Both the position numbers and the translations under genes were made by a program. The notes below the pieces were generated by a model that saw only the letters and a program-made list of their open reading frames with translations, was not told the origin of the DNA and did not search any database. From contig VBOC01000041.1 in assembly GCA_005877655.1 (NCBI GenBank), positions 1 through 7,698 on the forward strand: a stretch of 7,698 nucleotides of DNA, in the 5' to 3' direction. The first letter of the stretch is position 1, and each line of letters opens with the position of its first letter. Source of the stretch: Ignavibacteria bacterium. GTDB lineage: Bacteria; Bacteroidota; Ignavibacteria; UBA10030; SZUA-254. Shown in pieces: positions 1 to 6,604 of this stretch.

Positions 1-171
1 GATGGCCCGCGCCTCCGCAAAATTCTTCTTTACCCGCCATACCCGCGCGCGGACTCTGTCGCCCGGCACCGCCTTCTCGACGAAGAAGACCATGCCGTCG
101 ATCCGCGCGACACTCTTCCCGTCGCCGGAGAGGCTTTCAGGGTTCAAAATTATTTCGTCGCCTTTCTGCAT
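1..171 (-). CDS. rlmD: RlmD-type 23S rRNA (uracil-5-)-methyltransferase, N-terminal TRAM domain (partial)
   Basis: Reading the minus strand from the ATG at 171-169 gives 57 residues that run off the left edge. They begin MQKGDEIILNPESLSGDG and continue through SVARIDGMVFFVEKAVPGD to VKKNFAEARAI. This is the classic TRAM RNA-binding fold: KGDEI strand, GxGKSVARIDG turn, VFFVEKAVPGDRV and a basic final strand ending in a xxAEA motif. A TRAM domain at the very N-terminus is typical of the SAM-dependent RlmD/RlmC/TrmA family, which makes m5U in rRNA or tRNA. MiaB and RimO carry TRAM at the C-terminus. The catalytic domain lies outside the window, so the choice of RlmD over a paralogue is inferred. 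The frame is closed upstream by TGA at 201-199. TTG at 198-196 is the only other candidate start, and ATG 171 fits family N-termini better. The gene is divergent from the large secreted protein gene. Confidence 0.8.
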   Translation of the reverse strand, partial: MQKGDEIILNPESLSGDGKSVARIDGMVFFVEKAVPGDRVRARVWRVKKNFAEARAI

Positions 172-420
172 GGCCGCCCGATCAGTGTACGCGCGCAATC
201 ATCAGTGCCTGGTCATCTTCCTGTAGAAGTATTTGAACGGTTCGGATCGATTCATGATCGTCGATGAACTCTTTCTAAATATACACATCCTGGGGCAAAA
301 TGTAGGGCTTGCGGCGGCTCACGTATGGTGAACCGGCGTTTGATATATTGCCTACAATCCCTTAAATTACAGACAGCAGGCCGACCCCGGGGCCTCCACC
401 ACACCAACCTATGCAACCCT
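172..420. other. Divergent intergenic region
   Basis: This is the gap between the divergent methyltransferase start and the preferred start of the large secreted protein. A right-facing promoter is proposed at 340-368. I saw no convincing promoter for the leftward gene. On the minus strand a 28-codon frame (ATG 288 to TGA 204-202) is open but unrecognised, and I do not call it a gene. No tRNA-like or terminator-like structure was seen. Confidence 0.5.
340..368 (+). promoter_or_regulatory. Predicted promoter for the large secreted protein gene
   Basis: TTGATA (340-345) and TAAATT (363-368) are separated by 17 bp and match the sigma-70 boxes at 5/6 and 4/6 positions. The same stretch also reads as TTTG (339-342), 20 bp, TAAATTAC, which partly matches the Bacteroidota pattern TTTG/TAnnTTTG. 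Transcription would begin near 375. That is downstream of the upstream in-frame ATG at 325 and supports ATG 421 as the real start. The prediction rests on sequence alone. Confidence 0.4.
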
Positions 421-3400
421 ATGCATCCTAGGCTGAGGCCTGTTTATTGGGCAATACTCTGTTTAGTCATTTTTCAGGCGAGCCGTGCCGGCACGACATG
501 GACGAGCCACGGTCCCCTGTACAAGGTGATTAAAGCCATTTCCATTTCTCCCCAGGATACCTCCTTCATCTACGCAGGCGGCTTCGGGTGGGGGGTCTTC
601 AAGACTACGGACGCAGGCGGCACGTGGGTAAACCTTTCGGCCGGATTGACGAACACGTTCGTGCGTTCGCTCGCCGCGCTTTCGAATACGCTCGTTTTCT
701 GCGGCACGAACGATGGCGTCTTCAAGACAACTGACGGCGGCGTGACATGGTCGATTTCGCTCCCGACTCCAGTCTCGGTGAGGAGTCTTGCCTACGATAC
801 CCAGACGAATAGTCTCTACGCGGCTACATTTGGCTCAGGTTTATTCAAAAGCACCGATCAAGGCCTCGTGTGGGACGCCTCCTTCGTGATTGACCCGGTT
901 TCTGCGGAAACGCTCGCTCATCAGCGGTCGATTGCCATTTTCGTTCTCGATATAAAATCCGGCGGTGGTCTCTTTCGCAGCCTCGACGGCGGTACGAGTT
1001 GGATTCAAATTCAGCGCAGCATCGGCATCCGCCACAGCGTCCATTCCATCGCGATCAGTCCGGTCAGCCCCGGCTTCAGTTTGATCATCGGCACGGCCAC
1101 GAACGGCGTCTACCGATCCACGAACGGCGGACTCAATTGGTCCAACATCAGCGACACGACGACCGTGAACCGTCTTCCGGACTTGCATATCAACGCTGTC
1201 GCGTTCAACACCAGTTATCGGTATGCGGGAACAGATTCGCTGGATGGTCTTTATTCCAGAAGCGTCGTTGAGGCAACGACCGGGTGGACCGGAGGCATCG
1301 GCCTGCCCGGACCGCCGGCCGCAATCAGCTCGATCGCCATCAATCCCGTGAATCGGGCGGCTGTTTATGCCGGCACTGAAGGTATGGGGGTGTATCAAAG
1401 CACAAATTCCGGATTCAACTGGTCCGGCCGTAATTCCGGGATGCTGGGAACCGCGGCCCGAGCCGTCAAGCGAACCGGGACCGGCAAACTCATCCTTGGA
1501 GGGGACTTTGGGGACGGGATCTGGACCTCCACCGATATGGGTAACACCTGGACGAGAGCAGCGAGTCTCTCCACGTCCAACGCCATTACTTCACTCGCGA
1601 TCACCAGCAATCCCCTGCTCGTCTATGCAAGCGCCTATGGCTCGGGTGTCTTCAAGAGCACCGACGGCGGATCGACGTGGGTTATCACCGATTCCGCAAC
1701 GATTAACCATTTCCCCAGGACGTTGGCCTCGAATCCATCAAATGCCAATCTCGTCTTTGCCGGCACCGACAACGGCGTCTACAAGACGGCGAACGGGGGG
1801 TTGAGTTGGCAGGCAAGCAATAATGGCATCCGGGCGCGGACTTCGATTCGATCGATGGCCATCGATCCCACAAATCCCAACATCCTGTATGTCGGCACAG
1901 ATTCGCTCTATCTGTTCAAGACGACCGATGCGGGGAACAACTGGACGAACTATACGAACGCGAACGGGTTCCTCGTGCAGGATGTATTCATCCGATCGGT
2001 GACCATCGACTACAATGCCTCCTCCACCGTGTATGCGGGGGCCGACAGCGGAAGGGTGTACAAAAGCACGAACGGCGGAGCATCCTGGCTCCTGCATTCC
2101 CAGCTTCCGACTACACATTCTGTGCGCAGCATTCTCATACACCCGGCTGATCATAAGACATTTTTCGCCGCCTCGTTTGGCGACGGAGTTTTCGTGAGCG
2201 CAGACAGCGGGGGGCATTGGCTCCCGATGAATAACGGGCTGACCAACCCAACGATCTATGCACTTGAAAGCGACCAATCAAACTCCCTCAACATTTTTGC
2301 AGGAAGCCAGGGGCAGGGGGTATACCATGCCACATACGGGTTTGTGAACCACCCCCCATCTCTGGCGCAAATCGGCAACAAATCGGTGCTCGCCGGGAAT
2401 CAGTTACAGTTTATTGTTTCTGCCTCCGATCCGGATCTTACAATTCCATCGTTATCGGCGACAACTCTTCCCAGCGGTGCGTCGTTCGTCGATAGTCTGA
2501 ACGGCCGCGGCTTGTTCAGATGGACTCCCACGATGGGTCAAATCGGCAGCTACCTGGTCACCTTTCATGCATCCGACGGTTCGCTCTCCGACAGTCAACA
2601 GGTGATGATTCAGGTCCTCGATCCCGGCGCCTCTACAGTGGTCTCCCTTACGGTTCAGAACGGCTGGAATCTTCTTTCTCTACCGGTGAGGGCGAGCGAT
2701 TCGCGAAAGACCGCCCTCTTTCCTCAAGCAATTTCACCGGCTTTCGCCTATGCCGGTTCATATATCATAAAGGATACGCTGCAGCTCGGAGTCGGCTATT
2801 GGCTGAAATTTGCGTCTGCGCAAAGCGTCGATCTTGGCGGCGGCACCGTCGACCGTGAGACGCTGAACGTGGCTACGGGTTGGAACATGATCGGTTCGGT
2901 CTCTCACGCTTTTCCGGCTGGTTCGGTAACGCCGATTCCGCCCGTGGCGCTGATGTCGCGCGAGTTTGGCTACAGCAGCGGATACATTATTGCCGATTCG
3001 ATCAAACCTGGAAGGGCCTATTGGTTGAAAGTGGATCAGAGTGGAAAGGTGCTCCTCAGTTCAGGCCCGGCATCGCTCCCATTAGTCCCGTCGAATGTCA
3101 TGAATTCCTCGCAGGAATCGGAGGGGCAACCCCTGGGAACTCTCAGTTTCCGACAGCCCTCGGGAATCGTCAGAAAGCTTTATTTGTTTTCCGGCGCTTC
3201 ATCTGCTGAACGCAATAGACAATTCGAGCTCCCGCCGATCCCCCCGGAAGGGAGTTTCGACGTGAGATTCCCGGCAACTCAGAGTGAAGCGGTATTCATC
3301 GGAGGAAACGGTATGGGTCGGGCGCTTCCCGTCCGGATTTCCACGGATGTCAACGATCTAACACTCGGTTGGGATCTCAAGGAGCCGAACGAGTCGCTGA

Positions 3401-3825
3401 GTTTCATTCTGAAGAACGGCGAGCACTCATCGAGCTACGTCTTGCAGAGGAGAGGCTCCGTCGACATTCGATTGAATTCGCCGGTCACCTCTGCCGTGCT
3501 TATTCCTGTAATGAACGGGAAAGCGGGCGACATGCTCCCTCGTAGCGTGGTGCTCGGTCAGAACTTCCCTAATCCATTCAATCCCACCACAACGATCGAA
3601 TATGGTGTTCCGTTCTCCGCCGTCGTGAAACTCGTGCTCTATGACATTCTGGGGAGACAGGTGAAAGAGCTTGCAAGCGGAGGGGAAGCTGCCGGATTTT
3701 ACGCTGTACAGTGGGATGCAACGGCGGCAAGCAGCGGCGTTTACTACTATCGGCTCGAAGTTGTGAATCCCGCGGACCCTGCCCGCATCTATCACGAAAC
3801 AAGAAAAATGTTCCTGGTACGATGA
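421..3825 (+). CDS. Secreted multi-blade Asp-box (BNR) beta-propeller protein with type IX secretion sorting domain
   Basis: An 1134-residue exported protein. I prefer ATG 421 over ATG 325 because it gives a normal signal peptide (MHPRLRP, hydrophobic YWAILCLVIF, then SRA before GTTW). The 32 residues added by ATG 325 are unlike a signal, and a predicted promoter lies between the two ATGs. Residues about 59-640 hold fourteen blades with Asp-box motifs of the form (V/L)(F/Y)KSTDGGxTW, as in sialidases, GH74 xyloglucanases and sortilin. Residues about 643-736 form an Ig/cadherin-like domain (NHPPSLAQIGNK to VTFHASDGSLSD). Residues about 748-880 hold two GWN...GYWLK modules. A beta domain follows with FELPPIPPEGSFDVRF. 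Residues 1045-1134 are a type IX (Por) sorting domain: LGQNFPNPFNPTTTIEY, LYDILGRQVKEL, GVYYYRLEV. It should cross the outer membrane by T9SS and be released or surface-attached. The ligand or substrate cannot be read from the sequence, and no enzyme function is claimed. Confidence 0.9.
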   Translation: MHPRLRPVYWAILCLVIFQASRAGTTWTSHGPLYKVIKAISISPQDTSFIYAGGFGWGVFKTTDAGGTWVNLSAGLTNTFVRSLAALSNTLVFCGTNDGVFKTTDGGVTWSISLPTPVSVRSLAYDTQTNSLYAATFGSGLFKSTDQGLVWDASFVIDPVSAETLAHQRSIAIFVLDIKSGGGLFRSLDGGTSWIQIQRSIGIRHSVHSIAISPVSPGFSLIIGTATNGVYRSTNGGLNWSNISDTTTVNRLPDLHINAVAFNTSYRYAGTDSLDGLYSRSVVEATTGWTGGIGLPGPPAAISSIAINPVNRAAVYAGTEGMGVYQSTNSGFNWSGRNSGMLGTAARAVKRTGTGKLILGGDFGDGIWTSTDMGNTWTRAASLSTSNAITSLAITSNPLLVYASAYGSGVFKSTDGGSTWVITDSATINHFPRTLASNPSNANLVFAGTDNGVYKTANGGLSWQASNNGIRARTSIRSMAIDPTNPNILYVGTDSLYLFKTTDAGNNWTNYTNANGFLVQDVFIRSVTIDYNASSTVYAGADSGRVYKSTNGGASWLLHSQLPTTHSVRSILIHPADHKTFFAASFGDGVFVSADSGGHWLPMNNGLTNPTIYALESDQSNSLNIFAGSQGQGVYHATYGFVNHPPSLAQIGNKSVLAGNQLQFIVSASDPDLTIPSLSATTLPSGASFVDSLNGRGLFRWTPTMGQIGSYLVTFHASDGSLSDSQQVMIQVLDPGASTVVSLTVQNGWNLLSLPVRASDSRKTALFPQAISPAFAYAGSYIIKDTLQLGVGYWLKFASAQSVDLGGGTVDRETLNVATGWNMIGSVSHAFPAGSVTPIPPVALMSREFGYSSGYIIADSIKPGRAYWLKVDQSGKVLLSSGPASLPLVPSNVMNSSQESEGQPLGTLSFRQPSGIVRKLYLFSGASSAERNRQFELPPIPPEGSFDVRFPATQSEAVFIGGNGMGRALPVRISTDVNDLTLGWDLKEPNESLSFILKNGEHSSSYVLQRRGSVDIRLNSPVTSAVLIPVMNGKAGDMLPRSVVLGQNFPNPFNPTTTIEYGVPFSAVVKLVLYDILGRQVKELASGGEAAGFYAVQWDATAASSGVYYYRLEVVNPADPARIYHETRKMFLVR
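595..2352 (+). repeat. Fourteen Asp-box blade repeats encoded at 41-48 codon spacing
   Basis: Canonical Asp boxes (11 residues, S/T-x-D/N-x-G-x-x-W core) begin at 595, 718, 841, 970, 1108, 1390, 1519, 1648, 1777, 1912, 2056 and 2188. The 282-bp gap between 1108 and 1390 is exactly two periods. It contains a degenerate box at 1249-1287 (LYSRSVVEATTGW). Another degenerate box starts at 2320 (VYHATYG), 132 bp after the last canonical one. Fourteen units would suit two seven-bladed propellers, but that arrangement is inferred. The conserved core reads FKTTDAGGTW, FKSTDGGSTW, YKSTNGGASW and similar. Confidence 0.85.
2662..3060 (+). repeat. Tandem GWN...YWLK beta modules within the secreted protein
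   Basis: Two consecutive modules share a pattern. The first begins GWNLLSLPV at 2662, contains YAGSYIIKDTLQLGVGYWLKF and ends in a VDLGGG turn. The second begins GWNMIGSV at 2878, contains YSSGYIIADSIKPGRAYWLKV and ends at KVLLSS. The modules lie between the Ig-like domain and the pre-sorting beta domain. Similar GWN/YWLK segments recur in T9SS-exported proteins of this group, from general familiarity. Their role is unknown; a structural stalk is a guess. Confidence 0.65.
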
Positions 3826-3846
3826 GGACAGAACTCCTTATCGAGC

Positions 3847-3886
3847 ATTCGGACAGGTTTCCTGATGCCCGCTGACCTATCCGAGT
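3847..3886 (+). promoter_or_regulatory. Inverted repeat/hairpin abutting the pgsB start codon
   Basis: ATTCGGACAGGT (3847-3858) pairs with ACCTATCCGAGT (3875-3886) over 12 positions, with one C-A mismatch and one T-G wobble, leaving a 16-nt loop. The 3' arm ends one base before the pgsB ATG at 3888, so a folded RNA would cover the ribosome landing area. No T-run follows, so it is not a standard intrinsic terminator for the upstream gene. It could be a translational control hairpin or a protein-binding operator. Its loop also holds ATG 3865, which starts a seven-codon frame (MPADLSE) whose TAA overlaps the pgsB ATG as TAATG. Confidence 0.4.
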
Positions 3887-3887
3887 A

Positions 3888-4980
3888 ATGATCCTCATCG
3901 CCGCGGTTATCGCTCTCCTTATCTTCTTCGGTGCCCGCGAGTACCGGCGCCACGGTCGTGCCGTCCGACAGATCGCGCATCGCATCCACGTCAACGGCAC
4001 TCGGGGGAAGTCATCCGTCACGAGGCTCATTACGGGCGGATTACAGGGAGGGGGGATCAAGACGCTGGGGAAAACGACGGGCACGATGCCGTGCTACATC
4101 CTGCCGTCCGGTAAACAGGTGCACATCCAGCGGATCGGAAAGCCGAATATCATTGAGCAGCTTAGGGTAGCCCGGCGGGCACTCGATCTTGGGGCAGACG
4201 CTCTGGTCGCCGAATGCATGGCCGTCCTTCCCGCCAACCAGCAACTGACCGAAGAGCAGATGATCCGCTCCACCGTCGGGGTCATAACCAATGTCCGAGC
4301 AGACCATCTGGATGAGATGGGACCGACGCTCACCGATGTCGCCTATTCCCTCTCGAATACGATCCCGTACAATGGAACGCTCTTCACGTGCGAGCAGAAG
4401 TTCCTCGACATCTTCCGGGAGGTCGGCGAGCGGCGGAAGACGCAGATTCGTCTCGTGACGAGCGAGGGTGTCGCAGACGGGATGATGAAAGGGTTTGCGT
4501 ACATCGAGCACAGAGACAACGTTGCAATCGCCCTCGCCGTGTGCAAACATCTGGGCGTATCCGAAACCGACGCGCTCCGGGGCATGCAGCGCGCGGTTCC
4601 CGATCCCGGCGTGTTGAGAATCTACGTAATCTGGCAACTGCTCAAGCCGTTCATGACGCCGGGGAAGAGAATCATCGTGATCGTCAACTGCCGCAAAGAC
4701 AGGATCCAGCGGACTGAAAGCCTGGCCGACATGATAGCCCGCGATATTCCCGCGGATCATTTTATTCTCGCCGGCGAGCTCACGCTGCCGCTGGAGCATC
4801 GAGCGATCGCCCTGGGGCTCCCCGCCACGATGATTTCGAATCTGGTGGACGCAACGCCGGAAGATGTCTTCGAGCACGTGCTCTCCAAATCGGACTCTCA
4901 TTCGCTTGTCATCGGGATCGGGAATATCGTCGGCTTCGGCGAGGAAATTGTCGCCTACTTCGCCAATAGAGGGAAAGAAT
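3888..4980 (+). CDS. pgsB: Poly-gamma-glutamate synthase PgsB (CapB), Mur-ligase family; no stop codon at its expected end
   Basis: PgsB is the ATP-dependent amide ligase that, with PgsC, polymerises glutamate through gamma linkages at the inner membrane. Residues 1-15 are a membrane anchor (MILIAAVIALLIFFGA). Residues 34-46 hold the P-loop HVNGTRGKSSVTR, followed by KTTGT (62-66), VAECMAV with E109 (107-113), TNVRADHLDEMGPT (134-147) and NTIPYNG (157-163). Further on come DPG (239-241), IVNCRKDR (265-272) and GIGNIVGFGEE (343-353). This order matches PgsB closely. Two oddities stand out. Residues 241-250 run DPGVLRIYVIWQ directly, where relatives carry roughly 25 more residues including FAANDPxST. 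Also no stop occurs near 4980: the frame stays open to 6596. The end given here is set by homology and by the pgsC start, not by a stop codon. The gene lies 62 bp after the secreted protein gene and has no Shine-Dalgarno sequence. Confidence 0.85.
4968..4973 (+). promoter_or_regulatory. Ribosome binding site of pgsC
   Basis: AGAGGG lies 7 nt before ATG 4981. It decides the pgsC start, because the pgsC frame is open back to ATG 4864 and those upstream residues are only a shadow of pgsB. Confidence 0.5.
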
Positions 4981-5472
4981 ATGCATACTCAGGCGGCCCG
5001 CGAGATCATCATCCAGTCGGTTGGAATCGGGCTCGTTTTGAGTCTGATCTTCACCGAAACGCTCGGCCTTGCGGCCGGAGGCATGGTCGTGCCCGGTTAT
5101 GTGGCCCTGATGATCCATCATCCGTTGAGGATCGTCGGCACTGTGCTCGTAAGCCTCCTCACGTTCCTGACGATGAAATACCTTTCCAACTACATGTTCA
5201 TCTACGGCCGGCGCCGCGTTGTGATGGTGATACTGACCGGATTTCTGTTCGGTTGGCTCTCGCGGGAACTGCTCATCATTCAGACGAACGCGACCACCCT
5301 GGAACTCCAGACCATCGGCCTCATCATACCCGGACTTATCGCGAATTGGATGGAGAGGCAGGGCGTCGTCAAGACAATCACAACGATGATCATTGCCGCA
5401 ATTTTCATACGGCTGATCCTGATGATTACGACCGGCGGAGAGGTGTTCAGCATCGAGGATTGGGTGATATGA
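4981..5472 (+). CDS. pgsC: Poly-gamma-glutamate biosynthesis membrane protein PgsC (CapC)
   Basis: A 163-residue integral membrane protein, slightly longer than the roughly 150 residues of the Bacillus protein. PgsC is the membrane partner of PgsB in the PGA polymerase. About five to six hydrophobic segments are visible, near residues 10-30, 32-46, 50-66, 78-95, 109-122 and 130-148. Family signatures are LGLAAGGMVVPGYVALMI near residues 28-45 and TIGLIIPGLIANWMERQG near 111-128. The start MHTQAAREII is set by the AGAGGG ribosome site and by the family N-terminus. The gene lies in a different frame from pgsB and begins right where the PgsB homology ends. Its TGA (5470-5472) overlaps the pgsW ATG as ATGA, which indicates translational coupling. 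The whole gene is covered by the stop-free pgsB frame, so automatic annotation could miss it. Confidence 0.9.
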   Translation: MHTQAAREIIIQSVGIGLVLSLIFTETLGLAAGGMVVPGYVALMIHHPLRIVGTVLVSLLTFLTMKYLSNYMFIYGRRRVVMVILTGFLFGWLSRELLIIQTNATTLELQTIGLIIPGLIANWMERQGVVKTITTMIIAAIFIRLILMITTGGEVFSIEDWVI

Positions 5473-6596
5473 AGCTGAATGAAGGAAAACCGACCAACGT
5501 CACGCTGATCGGACTGGCCGTCTTCGCCATGATTATTTTCGTCATCGCGGAAAAGACCGCATCGCCGGAGCGCCAGCCGTTCTACGACAAGAAGCTCCAG
5601 GCGGCGAAGACCGCTCTTCTCGCTGCGCAGGCTATCAAGGAATATTCCCGCGTGCTCGGGATTCCGATTGATGTCCAGAACGACCCGTATCGAACGGGAT
5701 TGATCGGGCAGGAACGGACTCCGATCACTTCAGACCGCGGGATGGTGAATGCAAAGATCCTTGCGACCAATCCGAACTACGGGGCCGCGTTCGTTGACAT
5801 GCTCCTGAAGGCAAAGGTGAAAAAAGGCTCGGTTGTCGCCGCCGGCATGACCGGCTCCCTGCCGGGGTGGAACATCGCTTTCCTGGCGGCATGCGACGCC
5901 CTGGAACTGACTCCGATCATCGTCACCTCGGTCGGCGCCTCGGATTGGGGTGCGAATCTGCCGAGCCTGACCTGGCTCGATATGGAACGCGTGCTCAATG
6001 AAAGGGGCATCCTGAAGCTCAATTCACTGGCAGCTTCCATCGGAGGGCCGTCGGACAACGGGCGGGGCCTTTCGCCCGAGGGCCGCGACCTCATTAAGGC
6101 GGCAATTGAGCGCAACCACATAAAGTTTATCGATGAACCGACGCTGCAGGCAAGCATCGCGAAGAGAATCGAGTTGTACGGAGCCGCCGCCAACGGCAAG
6201 CCGATCGCCTGCTACGTCAACATCGGCGGCGGCAGCGCCTCTCTCGGAGGCACGGCCAACGCCCGGTTGATCCCGCCGGGTCTCACCCAGCACCTTGCTG
6301 TGAAGAATTTTCCGATGCGAGGGGTCATCAACCTCTTCGCAGAGCAGGGTCTCCCTGTGATTAACCTGCTCGAGGTCGAGAAGGTGGCGCTGAAGTACAA
6401 TCTCCCTGTCGAGGTCACTGAAAAGGCGCCCGAGCTTGGTGAAGGCTCCCTCTTCTTCAAAGACCGGTATTCTGTCTCGAGCACAATCATGTTGACCGTG
6501 ATCCTGGCGGTCGTGGTCTTTGCCGTCATCCGCATCGACGTCAAACACTATTTGTTTAAGCGAAAGCCGGCCCACGTGCCCCATATGGAGGTTTGA
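5469..6596 (+). CDS. pgsW: Poly-gamma-glutamate system protein PgsW
   Basis: A 375-residue protein of the family found beside pgsB and pgsC in Gram-negative PGA systems. An N-terminal membrane segment (VTLIGLAVFAMIIFVIA, residues about 11-27) and a C-terminal one (IMLTVILAVVVFAVI, about 340-354) flank a soluble domain. The short tail KRKPAHVPHMEV is basic. Conserved-looking blocks include GLIGQERTPITSDRG, GSLPGWNIAFLAACDAL, VGASDWGANLPSLTWLDME and YVNIGGGSASLGG. The last, with its Gly-rich turn, suggests ligand binding, but no catalytic activity is established as far as I know. The ATG overlaps the pgsC stop by 4 bp. An expected role is support of PGA synthesis or export where a Bacillus-type PgsA is absent; that is inference. 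The gene shares its frame with pgsB. Confidence 0.88.
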   Translation: MKLNEGKPTNVTLIGLAVFAMIIFVIAEKTASPERQPFYDKKLQAAKTALLAAQAIKEYSRVLGIPIDVQNDPYRTGLIGQERTPITSDRGMVNAKILATNPNYGAAFVDMLLKAKVKKGSVVAAGMTGSLPGWNIAFLAACDALELTPIIVTSVGASDWGANLPSLTWLDMERVLNERGILKLNSLAASIGGPSDNGRGLSPEGRDLIKAAIERNHIKFIDEPTLQASIAKRIELYGAAANGKPIACYVNIGGGSASLGGTANARLIPPGLTQHLAVKNFPMRGVINLFAEQGLPVINLLEVEKVALKYNLPVEVTEKAPELGEGSLFFKDRYSVSSTIMLTVILAVVVFAVIRIDVKHYLFKRKPAHVPHMEV

Positions 6597-6604
6597 GCTG
6601 CCTG

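Larger units (their letters stand above)
3888..6596 (+). other. Single stop-free frame linking pgsB to pgsW through pgsC
   Basis: From ATG 3888 to TGA 6594-6596 there are 902 uninterrupted codons. Codons 1 to about 364 are PgsB. Codons about 365-527 read pgsC out of frame and give an Arg/His/Asp/Pro-rich string with no recognisable domain. Codons 528-902 are PgsW in its proper frame. An automatic gene caller may report this as one 902-residue protein and miss pgsC. I read it as three genes, because pgsC (a different frame) and pgsW each have intact family N-termini. One extra A before the ATG at 4981 would create the usual TAATG junction (GAA TAA TG), so a one-base omission is a simple explanation. 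Confidence 0.75.

Noticed and set aside
2..226. Plus-strand frame of 74 codons at the left edge
   Set aside because: The opposite strand reads as a clear TRAM domain, so this frame is its shadow.
202..288. Minus-strand 28-codon frame between the divergent genes
   Set aside because: It has no ribosome site or recognisable motif, and its length is within chance.
841..1398. Minus-strand frame of 185 codons opposite the propeller gene
   Set aside because: It is antisense to well-formed Asp-box repeats and has Arg/Asp/Gly-rich shadow composition.
4041..4901. Minus-strand frame of 286 codons opposite pgsB
   Set aside because: It is long, but antisense to a confident PgsB, rich in Arg/His/Asp and without a domain. 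It reflects GC-rich codon usage.
4864..4980. Upstream extension of pgsC to ATG 4864
   Set aside because: The extra 39 residues are a shadow of pgsB. The family N-terminus and the AGAGGG site place the start at 4981.
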